Positions 34,571 through 42,868 of a DNA stretch of 64,000 nucleotides are shown here, piece by piece; positions within the stretch are counted from its first letter, which is position 1; every line of letters begins with the position of its first letter. This stretch comes from Vibrio syngnathi (GTDB lineage Bacteria > Pseudomonadota > Gammaproteobacteria > Enterobacterales > Vibrionaceae): assembly GCF_002119525.1 (NCBI RefSeq), contig NZ_CP017917.1, positions 806,001 through 870,000 of the forward strand, read 5' to 3'. Position numbers and translations under genes: made by a program. The notes beneath the pieces are model-generated. The model saw nothing but the letters and a program-made list of their open reading frames with translations. It did not search any database and had not been told where the DNA came from.

Positions 34571-35359
34571 ATGACGTCATGGATGAAGTTTGCCTCGCTT
34601 CTTACACTCGCGGGGCTAAGTGCATGCAGCGCTTCCCCAACAGGCAGAAACCAATTACTGCTTTTTTCAGATAAAGATATGTCTCAGCTTGGAGCACAGT
34701 CTTTTGAACAAATGAAGAAAAAACAACCCATCAGCAAAGATGCAAAAACGAACGCTTATGTACAGTGCGTTGCAAACAGAATCACGCAATACATTCCTAA
34801 ACAAGGTTTTAGTGAATGGGAAGTTGTTGTCTTTGACAGTGACCAAGTAAACGCATTCGCCCTACCAGGCGGAAAAATTGGCGTATATACCGGGTTGCTT
34901 AAGGTAGCGGTTAATCAAGACCAACTCGCAACAGTTATCGGACACGAAGTGGCGCACGTTTTAGCAGACCACAGTAACGAGCGCCTATCTCAGTCTCAAA
35001 TCGCTAACACTGGTTTATCGGTTACTAGCATCGCATTAGGCGCATCAGAATACAGCCAATATCAAGGTATGACGATGGCTGCTTTAGGTTTAGGCGTTCA
35101 GTACGGCGTTATTCTACCGTATGGGCGAACTCAAGAGTCTGAGGCCGATGTTGTTGGCCTAGAGTATATGGCTAGAGCTGGATTCGATCCTAACCAAAGT
35201 GTCGATCTATGGCAAAACATGGCGAAGGCATCGGGTGGTAATCAGCCCCCAGAACTGCTTTCTACACACCCTTCGCACAGTACGCGTATCAAAGATCTGC
35301 AAGCGACGATCAAAACGCTTCCCCAATCGGGTTCTCCAAGACCAAATTGCAAAGCGTAA
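34571..35359 (+). CDS. M48-family metalloprotease lipoprotein
   Basis: A 262-residue lipoprotein: the signal peptide ends in the lipobox LSAC (Cys ~18). The M48 peptidase domain follows, with the zinc motif HEVAH (in VIGHEVAHVLADHSNERL) and the third ligand Glu in TQESEADVVGLEYMARAG. The HPSHSTRIKDL segment near the C-terminus is typical of this group. These small M48 lipoproteins resemble E. coli LoiP/YcaL, periplasmic proteases of outer-membrane quality control. I chose ATG 34571 because AGAGGA lies 7 nt upstream; the frame is open to 34538. It is convergent with the M50 protease gene. Confidence 0.9.
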   Translation: MTSWMKFASLLTLAGLSACSASPTGRNQLLLFSDKDMSQLGAQSFEQMKKKQPISKDAKTNAYVQCVANRITQYIPKQGFSEWEVVVFDSDQVNAFALPGGKIGVYTGLLKVAVNQDQLATVIGHEVAHVLADHSNERLSQSQIANTGLSVTSIALGASEYSQYQGMTMAALGLGVQYGVILPYGRTQESEADVVGLEYMARAGFDPNQSVDLWQNMAKASGGNQPPELLSTHPSHSTRIKDLQATIKTLPQSGSPRPNCKA

Positions 35360-35393
35360 TTTACATTTGTCTAGACGCTAAACTTCGAATACA

Positions 35394-35431
35394 AAAATGC
35401 CCTATCCATATTGGCTAGGGCATTTTTTTGT
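35394..35431. terminator. bidirectional terminator between the two protease genes
   Basis: AAATGCCCTA pairs with TAGGGCATTT around an 11-nt loop, with a T-run on the plus strand and A-run on the other side. It can serve both convergent genes. Confidence 0.88.
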
Positions 35432-35442
35432 TTTGATTCTTG

Positions 35443-36549
35443 TTAAGTACCAAGAATTTGCAGTGGTAGGCTTAATAGCTGATCACCAGTAGATGCAAAA
35501 TACCAGATAACACCAATCAAACTACTCACTAAACCCACATACCAAACAAACGACACGACTTGACCGTATTTGTCTAATGGTAGCAAGTGACTATGATGTC
35601 GCCCTTTCCATTCGAACAGTATTTCCACACTACCCATAATCAATAAGAAGCCGAACAGGGTCAGATTTAACTGGTAACTCAGTACTACGCCAGCGACCGC
35701 TGCTGCCACGCAAAGTACAATACCAAGCACACTGTTCATTGAGAAACTGATACTTTTCAGTACATGTCCGCCATCGAGAGGCAAAATTGGCAATAGATTA
35801 AACAAGTTCAATAGCGCGTTGAATACCGCAAGCCCAGCAAAGAACATCTCGCCAGTGATCCAGTACAACACCATAAACACCAAAGACAATATCAATCCGA
35901 ACAATGGCCCCATGATTGAGATAACTACATCTTGCCAGCGCGTATTGATCTTCTCATCGGATAACGCTAAACCACCAAGGAATGGTATCAAATAGATGCC
36001 TTTGGTCTTCATGCCAAAGTATTTCATCGCTCTAATATGGCCGTATTCATGGAACATAAGGCAAGCGATTAGAGCTAAAGCAAATTGAATTGAAAACAGC
36101 CATGAATACGCAGCCAAGCTCGCAGAGGCAAGTACGACTTTGATTAGCTTGGCACTTTTTAATGCTTTCATACCAAGCGACACTAATCCAATTAAGCTAA
36201 AACGCTTCTCAGGTTTAGGTGCTACAACGGGAGTTTGTTGCTCGATGTCTTTAGTGTCACGGTTACCTTCGGCAATCGTTTGACCATTTACGGAGGCTTT
36301 GTAGTACATCTCAAATGGCTGCCATTGAACTGACGCTTCGACGTGACACTGCAACGTATCTTCGCCAGATTGCAGCATAAATGTGTGAGTGCGAGCATTC
36401 TCTTGCTCTGAGGTCGCATCCAGCTGAGACACAAGTGTATTGTCCCAGAACAGCTGTTGCCAACCTGCCATTGAACCTTCTAAACGAAGCGGTTTTCCAA
36501 GAAACTCTATCGCGAGTAATTCCAAACTTAAATTCCAATTTAATGCCAT
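35443..36549 (-). CDS. M50-type site-2 protease family membrane protein
   Basis: A 368-residue membrane metalloprotease. The N-terminal ~110 residues are a soluble beta-rich domain, then come about six helices. The zinc motif is HEYGH (in LMFHEYGHIRAMKYFG, ~165-175) and the second metal motif is LPLDGGHVLKS (~258-268), as in family M50. Enzymes of this type cut substrates inside the membrane. There is no PDZ domain, so it is not RseP. No anti-sigma factor gene is adjacent, and the substrate is unknown. The start ATG begins directly at the soluble domain. Confidence 0.85.
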   Translation of the reverse strand: MALNWNLSLELLAIEFLGKPLRLEGSMAGWQQLFWDNTLVSQLDATSEQENARTHTFMLQSGEDTLQCHVEASVQWQPFEMYYKASVNGQTIAEGNRDTKDIEQQTPVVAPKPEKRFSLIGLVSLGMKALKSAKLIKVVLASASLAAYSWLFSIQFALALIACLMFHEYGHIRAMKYFGMKTKGIYLIPFLGGLALSDEKINTRWQDVVISIMGPLFGLILSLVFMVLYWITGEMFFAGLAVFNALLNLFNLLPILPLDGGHVLKSISFSMNSVLGIVLCVAAAVAGVVLSYQLNLTLFGFLLIMGSVEILFEWKGRHHSHLLPLDKYGQVVSFVWYVGLVSSLIGVIWYFASTGDQLLSLPLQILGT

Positions 36550-36882
36550 CGTAAATGAAACCGTATTATGCCGATTTAGCGATTAACGGTAAACACAAAC
36601 AAAGTTGTTACATATTTAAGCAATTGAACACTATTTATGCCGATAATGCGCATAAACATTCTGGTCACACCTCCAACCACTAATAAACCATTGATTGCAT
36701 GAATATTATTAGTGTTAAAGTCCCGCCCCTTAAAATTATAACTTCACAAAATGATAACTCATTCTTTGACTTTACATGAAACATGAATTTAACATGTCAT
36801 TTACATTGACGCATCACTAATAAGAATGCTCAGTGTGTTTTCAACAATAAGAATGAGATTTGATGCCCTAGGAGGGTCAAGG
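36550..36882. other. 333-bp promoter region upstream of fadL-volA
   Basis: AT-rich divergent region between the M50 protease gene and fadL. It holds a FadR-like operator (listed separately) and several ACATG-containing short dyads. I see no gene in it. Confidence 0.7.
36659..36675 (+). promoter_or_regulatory. FadR-like operator upstream of fadL
   Basis: CTGGTCACACCT matches the FadR core CTGGTCNGACCT with a single change (C for G). It lies about 210 bp before the fadL ATG. FadR repression of fadL is established in E. coli, so control of fadL-volA by long-chain acyl-CoA is a reasonable inference. Confidence 0.5.
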
Positions 36883-38142
36883 ATGAAAACAATACAACGC
36901 TCTCTCGTTTCGCTTTCTGTGCTATTTGCATGTAATTCACTTGCGGCTGGTTTCCAAGTTGCTGAGCACTCTGCCTCAGGCCTTGGACGCGCATTCTCAG
37001 GTGAAGGTGCAGTTGCCGACAACGCGAGTGTACTTGCGAGAAACCCCGCTGCAATGACCCTATTTGATACAGCCCAATTTTCAGGCGCGGTTTCTGTCGT
37101 TGATCCAGAAGTAGACATTACTCAAAACAATGTTCCAGGTTCTGGCGGGCAAAGTCAGACATCTAAAGACGTCGCTCCCCTTCAGATTGTACCTGGTGCT
37201 TACTACATTAGCCCAATCAATGAGCAATGGGCTTGGGGTATTGGTATGTTTTCCAACTACGGTGTTGCTACCGATTACCCAGATGATATCTACGCGGGTG
37301 ATCTAGCCGGTGATACCTCACTCATGTCTGTCAATTTGAATCCCAACGTAGCGTATAGAATTAACGACCAATTCAGCGTTGGCGCTGGTGTAAATCTTGT
37401 TTATGCAGAGGCAGAACTCAACCGACACCAAGGTGCTATTTCAAACGTTACTGGCGATCCTGCATCGACGAAGCTAATCAGTATGACTGGTGAAACATTC
37501 GCTTTTGGCTGGAATGTGGGTGGCTTATATGAATTGAATGAAAACAATCGATTTTCTATCGCTTATCGTTCCGAAGTTGATCTTGATTTTGACGATGGTG
37601 ATTTCAAAGATTACACCGGTGGAATTGTACAAGGTAGCGCGACTGCAACGACTGGCCGCTTAAAAATCACCTTACCTTCAATTATTGAAATATCGGCTTT
37701 CCACCAATTGACCGATCAGTGGGCTGTCCACTACGGTTGGCAACAAACGGGTTGGAGCAGTTTTAAAGAACTTAAGGCAACCAGTCCAGATTGTACAAAT
37801 GGTGAGTGTTTCAAAAAGACGGAACACTACGAGGATAACAACCGCTACTCGTTGGGTGCGACTTATCAGTTGAATAAAGAGTGGACTCTAAGAGCGGGTC
37901 TTGCTTATGACGAACAAGCTGGCCAAACGACTTTAAGTATCCCAGACAGCGATCGTTACTGGTACAGCACAGGTTTGACTTACCAGTACAGTCCTGACCT
38001 TTCTATTGATGCTGGTTTTGCCCTTGTGCAAAGCAAAGGTGGTGACTTCACTGAGACCAATAAATTGGGTCAAAAGCTTGAATTTTCAGGTGATGCCGTA
38101 GCTTACCTATCTGCTATTCAATTGAACTACACCTTTAACTAA
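36883..38142 (+). CDS. fadL: FadL-family long-chain fatty acid transporter
   Basis: A 419-residue outer-membrane channel of the OmpP1/FadL/TodX family. The signal peptide ends at SLAA, then the mature start GFQVAEHSASGLGRAFSGEGAVADNASVLARNPAAM carries the NPA hatch motif. A 14-strand-type barrel follows, ending YLSAIQLNYTFN. A strong AGGAGGG precedes the ATG at 36883; the frame is open upstream but that start is less good. volA follows 13 bp downstream. In Vibrio cholerae FadL and VolA are encoded together, with VolA releasing fatty acids from lysophosphatidylcholine and FadL importing them. Confidence 0.94.
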   Translation: MKTIQRSLVSLSVLFACNSLAAGFQVAEHSASGLGRAFSGEGAVADNASVLARNPAAMTLFDTAQFSGAVSVVDPEVDITQNNVPGSGGQSQTSKDVAPLQIVPGAYYISPINEQWAWGIGMFSNYGVATDYPDDIYAGDLAGDTSLMSVNLNPNVAYRINDQFSVGAGVNLVYAEAELNRHQGAISNVTGDPASTKLISMTGETFAFGWNVGGLYELNENNRFSIAYRSEVDLDFDDGDFKDYTGGIVQGSATATTGRLKITLPSIIEISAFHQLTDQWAVHYGWQQTGWSSFKELKATSPDCTNGECFKKTEHYEDNNRYSLGATYQLNKEWTLRAGLAYDEQAGQTTLSIPDSDRYWYSTGLTYQYSPDLSIDAGFALVQSKGGDFTETNKLGQKLEFSGDAVAYLSAIQLNYTFN

Positions 38143-38155
38143 ACGGAATTAAGAC

Positions 38156-40591
38156 ATGAAAAAGTTATTTAGTGTTTCGCTGCTTGCTTCAGCGATGTTT
38201 CTTGCTGGTTGTGGTGATGACTCTTCGAGTTCAGGTGCTGCAACAGCGATTCAATATGAGCAATACATTCAAGATTCACTTGCTCGAACAACAAGTATTA
38301 AGTTTCATCTAAGTGGTGCTAATAAAGCGGTTCCATTGCCAAGCTTCGCTCTGATGGACGCGACGGATGGCACTCTTGGGTTACCAACGGGTGGTAAAGA
38401 TTCATTAACTAACCCAATTGCGGCAATGAACACAATGGATGGTTGGTCTACTTCGATGCCAATCGTAATGAATTTCGAAGGCACAGGTCTTGCCGACGGT
38501 GTCGCGACTGGTGGTGTTTATATTCTAAAGCTTAGCAGTTCACTTACATCCACAACACCACCAACGGTTGAAGGTGTGTTGACTCTAGGTACGCACTTTA
38601 ATGTGTTATCTAGCGCTGCAACGGATGCCTTTACTATTGTATTTAAAGATTCACTCGATGCTTCAAGCGAATACGTGTTGGCATTGTCGAATGAGCTGAC
38701 AGATGTCAATGGCGATCCGGTAGGAATGTCGTCAAGCTACGCGGCTCTTAAATCAAGTTCAGTCACGTATACTGACGGCAGCTTAGCTCAGGCACAAAAA
38801 GTAACTCAGGGTGTTGAGAAAATCTTTGCAGGGGCGAATGCAGCCGGCAAGGTTAGCCTTGATACCAAAGACATTATCTACTCGACGTGGTTTACTACCG
38901 AATCTGTTGGCAGTTCCCTTTTCGCAACAAAAGCAGCAACAGCGACCGGGTTGGCTTCTGCGAACCTAAATGGCGTATGGAAAGACAGTGCAAACCCTAA
39001 TTCGGTTGACCTTAAAGACGCTTACACTATGTCGTTTAATCCTGCGGTAACATTCAAAACAGCATTAGCAAATGACACTGATTTTGATAAATACATTGGT
39101 GGCGGCGACTCGACTAAGATTGCTAAAGCTAAATTTGCTATTGGGGCGATGTACGATGCATCAAGTGCAGATGTCAATGTAAGCCAAGGGTCAGTTAAGT
39201 TACCGCATTACCTTGAGACAAGCAGCAAATGGAATACTCAGCCGTTTGAATCCGCTATGCCTAGCCTAGCTAAGGTTTCAAATGCTCTAAGTAATAGTGC
39301 AGAAAAGGCGAACATGGCCGCTCAACTTATTGCTGCTGGTATTGATGCAAGTATATTAGCGACGAGTCAAACAGAGCAGCTTAAACTCATTGGTTTAAAC
39401 CTGACTCTTAAAGATGGTTCAGCACTTGATAGCGAGCGAGTCATCACCAAATACTCACCTGTTCCTCAAGTTAAATCATTAGAAGACGTCGAGTTCTTAC
39501 TGTTTACGCCAAATGGTTCTGATCCTACTAATGTTGTGATCTACCAACACGGCATCACCTCAGCGAAAGAAAACGCTTATGCTTTCGCTTACAACCTTGC
39601 AAAAGCAGGTGTAGCTGTATTGGCGATTGACTTACCGCTCCACGGTACACGTAGTTTAGATGATACTCGTTCGGCAAACGCTGACGTGTTAGCTTATCTG
39701 AACTTAGCGAACTTACCCGTCGCTCGCGATAACGTACGTCAAAGTGCACTTGATGTAATGGGCTTACGTGCATCTTTAGCTGTTTCATTAAAAGATCTCA
39801 GACTTAATACTTCTCCATTGAAGGCCTTTAACCTAGCTACTGGCTCACAAGTGAAGTTCTTAGGCCACTCACTCGGCGGTATTGTTGGAACGACGGCAGT
39901 TGCAGCGTCTAACCGTACTCTCGGGAGTGTCGCGGCTAATTCGCTTTACTCATTCAGTGCAGCAGCCATAGAAAACTCAGGCGGTCAGATATCGAACCTT
40001 CTACTGGGTTCTACAGAGTTTGGCCCTCAAGTTAAGCACAGCGTTGCATTGAGCGCTTCAACTGAATACGCAGGTTTCGCTACCGCGAACTGTGGAAGCC
40101 TCTCTAGCAAACAGTGCTACACAACGTTTGAAGCAAACGCGACCGTTGCACAGAAAGCAACCATGACAGCCGCTTTTCAACAGTTCGCTTACGCTGCACA
40201 AACGGTGTTAGATACTGTTGATCCATTTACCAATGCTGCTTATCTGGTTGCTTCTGGCTCACCTGTTCTGCCTATTTATATGGGGCAAGTACAGGGCGAT
40301 GACACGGTTCCAAACACGGTTCCAAACGCTCCGTTCGCGGGAACGACTCCGTTAGCAGCTAAACTTGGCTTAAAGGTCGTTGAATCAAAAGATATGACTA
40401 TTGATGGAGCAAAGGACTTTGTTAAGTTCGGAGATGTTGCTGCGCACAGTACGTTTGTGATACCGCAAGATAAAACGACCCCGACACCTTTGGACGCGGG
40501 TCATCATGTAAGCATGCAGACACAAGCTGTAGACTTCTTAATAGACAACGCGTTAACTTCAGCATCTATTACTGCTTCTTTCTTGGAATAA
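38156..40591 (+). CDS. volA: VolA-type surface lysophospholipase lipoprotein
   Basis: An 811-residue lipoprotein. The lipobox is LAGC (Cys-19), followed by an acidic/Ser-rich tether GDDSSSSG. It belongs to the VolA/Pla-1/cef extracellular lipase group. The alpha/beta hydrolase region at ~450-800 has VVIYQHGITSAKEN, AIDLPLHGTRSLD and the nucleophile elbow FLGHSLGGIVGT. A late acidic residue in GDDTVPN and the His of DAGHHVSMQ can complete a triad. VolA in Vibrio cholerae is known to sit on the cell surface and cleave lysophosphatidylcholine. The operon with fadL (13-bp gap) fits uptake of the released fatty acid. Confidence 0.93.
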   Translation: MKKLFSVSLLASAMFLAGCGDDSSSSGAATAIQYEQYIQDSLARTTSIKFHLSGANKAVPLPSFALMDATDGTLGLPTGGKDSLTNPIAAMNTMDGWSTSMPIVMNFEGTGLADGVATGGVYILKLSSSLTSTTPPTVEGVLTLGTHFNVLSSAATDAFTIVFKDSLDASSEYVLALSNELTDVNGDPVGMSSSYAALKSSSVTYTDGSLAQAQKVTQGVEKIFAGANAAGKVSLDTKDIIYSTWFTTESVGSSLFATKAATATGLASANLNGVWKDSANPNSVDLKDAYTMSFNPAVTFKTALANDTDFDKYIGGGDSTKIAKAKFAIGAMYDASSADVNVSQGSVKLPHYLETSSKWNTQPFESAMPSLAKVSNALSNSAEKANMAAQLIAAGIDASILATSQTEQLKLIGLNLTLKDGSALDSERVITKYSPVPQVKSLEDVEFLLFTPNGSDPTNVVIYQHGITSAKENAYAFAYNLAKAGVAVLAIDLPLHGTRSLDDTRSANADVLAYLNLANLPVARDNVRQSALDVMGLRASLAVSLKDLRLNTSPLKAFNLATGSQVKFLGHSLGGIVGTTAVAASNRTLGSVAANSLYSFSAAAIENSGGQISNLLLGSTEFGPQVKHSVALSASTEYAGFATANCGSLSSKQCYTTFEANATVAQKATMTAAFQQFAYAAQTVLDTVDPFTNAAYLVASGSPVLPIYMGQVQGDDTVPNTVPNAPFAGTTPLAAKLGLKVVESKDMTIDGAKDFVKFGDVAAHSTFVIPQDKTTPTPLDAGHHVSMQTQAVDFLIDNALTSASITASFLE

Positions 40592-40608
40592 GAATAGTTG
40601 CAACTAAA

Positions 40609-40638
40609 CAAATGCCAGCCTAACCGCTGGCATTTTTG
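40609..40638 (+). terminator. terminator of fadL-volA
   Basis: AAATGCCAGC pairs with GCTGGCATTT around a 6-nt loop, followed by TTTGTTT. Confidence 0.92.
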
Positions 40639-40810
40639 TTTCTATCACCAAACAAACATCCCTAGTTAACCGTTTGCATAAAACGTTAAAACACAAATGG
40701 TTGATCTCGGCTAAAATTAATCAAGACAGAATACCGTACGACCTCTTTCTTTATTGTAAATAAAGTGGATAATAGCCCCGTAATTAATACCTAATAAATG
40801 TGAGTCCATT

Positions 40811-41368
40811 ATGTCTTCTGAAGCTACTATGCTAGAACGCTGCCAATCTAAATGTGAACTATGTGGTTCTGATTCTTCTCTTACTGCGTACGCAGTGCCG
40901 CCACACAGCCACGTAACAGTGGATCACGGCATCATGGTATGTGACAAATGCCTTGGTGAAATTGACGAGCCTAAAGATATCAACCACTGGCGCTGCCTAA
41001 GCGACAGCATGTGGAGTCAAGAGGCACCAGTTCAAGTAACGGCATGGCGTCAACTTACTCGTCTGAACACTGAAAGCTGGGCTCAAGACGCACTAGACAT
41101 GATGTACCTTGAAGAAGAAACATCAGTTTGGGCACAAATCGGCATGTCTGCTGATGACAAGCCTCTTGATGTGAACGGCGTTGAGCTTAAAAAAGGTGAC
41201 GACGTAACAGTAATCAAAGACCTGCCAATCAAAGGCACTAACCAAGTGATTAAGCAAGGCACTGTTATTCGCGGCATCAGCGTCGGTGACGATCCTAAGC
41301 TTGTTTCTGGTAAAACAAACGGCGGTCAATCAATGTACGTAATCGCTGAGTTCTGCCGTAAGAAGTAA
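40811..41368 (+). CDS. PhnA/YjdM-family zinc-ribbon protein
   Basis: A 185-residue cytoplasmic protein of the PhnA (YjdM) family. The N-terminal zinc ribbon has CELCG and CDKCLG Cys pairs (~17-50). The C-terminal domain is the characteristic one (KPLDVNGVELKKGDDVTVIKDLPIKGTNQVIKQGTVIRGI), an SH3-like fold. The family name came from an alkylphosphonate operon, but no phosphonate genes are present and the true function is unclear. It stands alone with its own promoter region and terminator. Confidence 0.9.
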   Translation: MSSEATMLERCQSKCELCGSDSSLTAYAVPPHSHVTVDHGIMVCDKCLGEIDEPKDINHWRCLSDSMWSQEAPVQVTAWRQLTRLNTESWAQDALDMMYLEEETSVWAQIGMSADDKPLDVNGVELKKGDDVTVIKDLPIKGTNQVIKQGTVIRGISVGDDPKLVSGKTNGGQSMYVIAEFCRKK

Positions 41369-41394
41369 TTCTTCTCTTAGCTGAACAAAATCTC

Positions 41395-41425
41395 AAAGGC
41401 GCTAATGAATAATTAGCGCCTTTTT
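41395..41425. terminator. bidirectional terminator between phnA-like and BamA-like genes
   Basis: AAAGGCGCTAAT pairs with ATTAGCGCCTTT around a 5-nt loop, with T-runs on both strands. It lies between convergent genes. Confidence 0.92.
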
Positions 41426-41453
41426 AAATTGGAAAATTCAAACCAATTTTTTA

Positions 41454-42614
41454 TCAGAATCCACTGCCTATATTAAAGTAGACGGCACTTTCTTCGTGGC
41501 TTTGTGCGTAATCCATCCCGATATGTAAACCATACCTGCGAGCAATTTGATAACGAAAGCCTACTCCACCTGCATTCACCTTGTTACTTTGATCAGCTCG
41601 CTCCGTTGCTTTTCCTGAACCATAGAAGCCTGATACTTTCCAACGATGACTAATACTGTAGGTCAGCTGCCCTTGGAGGGTTTCAATTTCATCCCCTTGA
41701 TAGCGAAATGAGGAGACACCTCTTAACTCAACATATGGCTTAGCTGTTGGAGAAACGAACCCATCACCTTGCTCATAATTTTGATAGTTACCCGCTAAAC
41801 CAAGTGTCCACTTTTCTGACACTGGAATGTAACCTTCCGCCTCAACATTGAGATTTCTGTAATTTGAATCACTGCCAATCGCATCATCAAAGACCATGTA
41901 GTCTGCAGAAAATCGGTATCCTTTTGTTGGGTAAAACAAGTTGTTTCTTGTATCAAATTCAGCTTCAATACCTAAGCCCGATGTCACTGATTCAGTGCCT
42001 AGCGTAAGCTCCATTAACTTATCGACCAAACGATTATCAGCTTCGATCTTAGATTTAGCCAAAAGCTGTTTTACACCAATCATCCATGGCGTATCCCCAA
42101 TTCTAAATTGTACCTTTTGTGAAAGTACGGCCACTGAAGTTGATGTGCCAAACTTAAGGTCCAGCTCTTTCCCACCCAAAGAAAGTTGCTTATACAAATC
42201 AATATTCGCAACACCAAAACCGCCGCCACCAATATAACGAATTGAATCATTCATCCATGAACGTCTGTGGCCACCAAAAACAAACCAGGTTTCATTTTCA
42301 GTTCCCAAAGCACCAACCACACTCATCGCAGATGGAACAAGTTGCGCACCACCATCAATAGCCTTTAACGCTGCTTCTTTACGAATTCGTTTTTCTTCTT
42401 CGCTCTCGTGTAAAAACAATCCAGCAACACCACCACCGTAACCCACCGCAGGCTCGGTAATTAGTATAGGTATAGGTAAAAACCCCGTTGCGTTTTCTGC
42501 AATGTGATGGCCCATATCAAACTGACCATCCACAGGGTCGTAAAAGGATGCCATAGAAGTTAAAGGGATTAATAAGGAGCTTGAGAATAGTGCAAGCACA
42601 CCACAACGGTTCAT
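41454..42614 (-). CDS. BamA/TamA-superfamily outer-membrane barrel without POTRA domains
   Basis: About 386 residues from the chosen start. The signal peptide ends near TSMA. A short N-terminal region precedes a 16-strand-type Omp85 surface-antigen barrel: AEFDTRNNLFYPTKGYRFSADY is the typical D15 segment, ELRGVSSFRYQGDE corresponds to the loop-6 motif region, and the last residue is Phe. POTRA domains are missing, so it is not an assembly machine like BamA. I chose ATG 42614 because GAGG lies 8 nt before it and a normal signal peptide results. A terminator-like hairpin sits just before the ribosome-binding site (listed separately). Function is unknown. Confidence 0.85.
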   Translation of the reverse strand: MNRCGVLALFSSSLLIPLTSMASFYDPVDGQFDMGHHIAENATGFLPIPILITEPAVGYGGGVAGLFLHESEEEKRIRKEAALKAIDGGAQLVPSAMSVVGALGTENETWFVFGGHRRSWMNDSIRYIGGGGFGVANIDLYKQLSLGGKELDLKFGTSTSVAVLSQKVQFRIGDTPWMIGVKQLLAKSKIEADNRLVDKLMELTLGTESVTSGLGIEAEFDTRNNLFYPTKGYRFSADYMVFDDAIGSDSNYRNLNVEAEGYIPVSEKWTLGLAGNYQNYEQGDGFVSPTAKPYVELRGVSSFRYQGDEIETLQGQLTYSISHRWKVSGFYGSGKATERADQSNKVNAGGVGFRYQIARRYGLHIGMDYAQSHEESAVYFNIGSGF

Positions 42615-42626
42615 ATAAATTGCCTC

Positions 42627-42651
42627 AAAAAAACCGAGGCGCGAGCCTCGG
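42627..42651 (-). terminator. terminator/attenuator in the leader of the BamA-like gene
   Basis: On the minus strand CCGAGGC, a 4-nt loop and GCCTCGG are followed by seven T residues, a complete intrinsic terminator ending only a few bases before the ribosome-binding site. The 3' arm (GCCTC) could instead pair with the GAGGC that contains the ribosome-binding site. So two mutually exclusive folds are possible. Confidence 0.75.
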
Positions 42652-42685
42652 TCGAAAGTTTGCTTCCGTGCAATAAACATTGAAA

Positions 42686-42745
42686 TTAAGAACTTTTACT
42701 GCCAAGAGAGTTCCTCGCCAGCACAAGTAGAATAGTTCTATTCAT
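42686..42745 (-). CDS. possible 19-residue leader peptide
   Basis: A short frame, MNRTILLVLARNSLGSKSS, has AGGG about 8 nt before its ATG and stops 34 nt before the attenuator hairpin. It has five branched-chain codons in a row (Ile-Leu-Leu-Val-Leu), the layout of attenuation leaders. A link to branched-chain amino acids would be odd for an outer-membrane gene. It may also be chance. Confidence 0.4.
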   Translation of the reverse strand: MNRTILLVLARNSLGSKSS

Positions 42746-42813
42746 ACGTTTTCCCTACTCTCATATAGAGGGTGTCATCCTACAACTGAAATTAATATGC
42801 AGATAATAGATAT

Positions 42814-42841
42814 AAAAAAGGCTCATACAAAATGAGCCTTT
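42814..42841 (-). terminator. terminator of the second LysR gene
   Basis: AAGGCTCAT pairs with ATGAGCCTT around a 5-nt loop. On the minus strand it runs into TTTTTT. It separates the LysR gene from the BamA-like leader. Confidence 0.9.
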
Positions 42842-42868
42842 ATCGAAAAGCTAACTATGTACTCTTTT

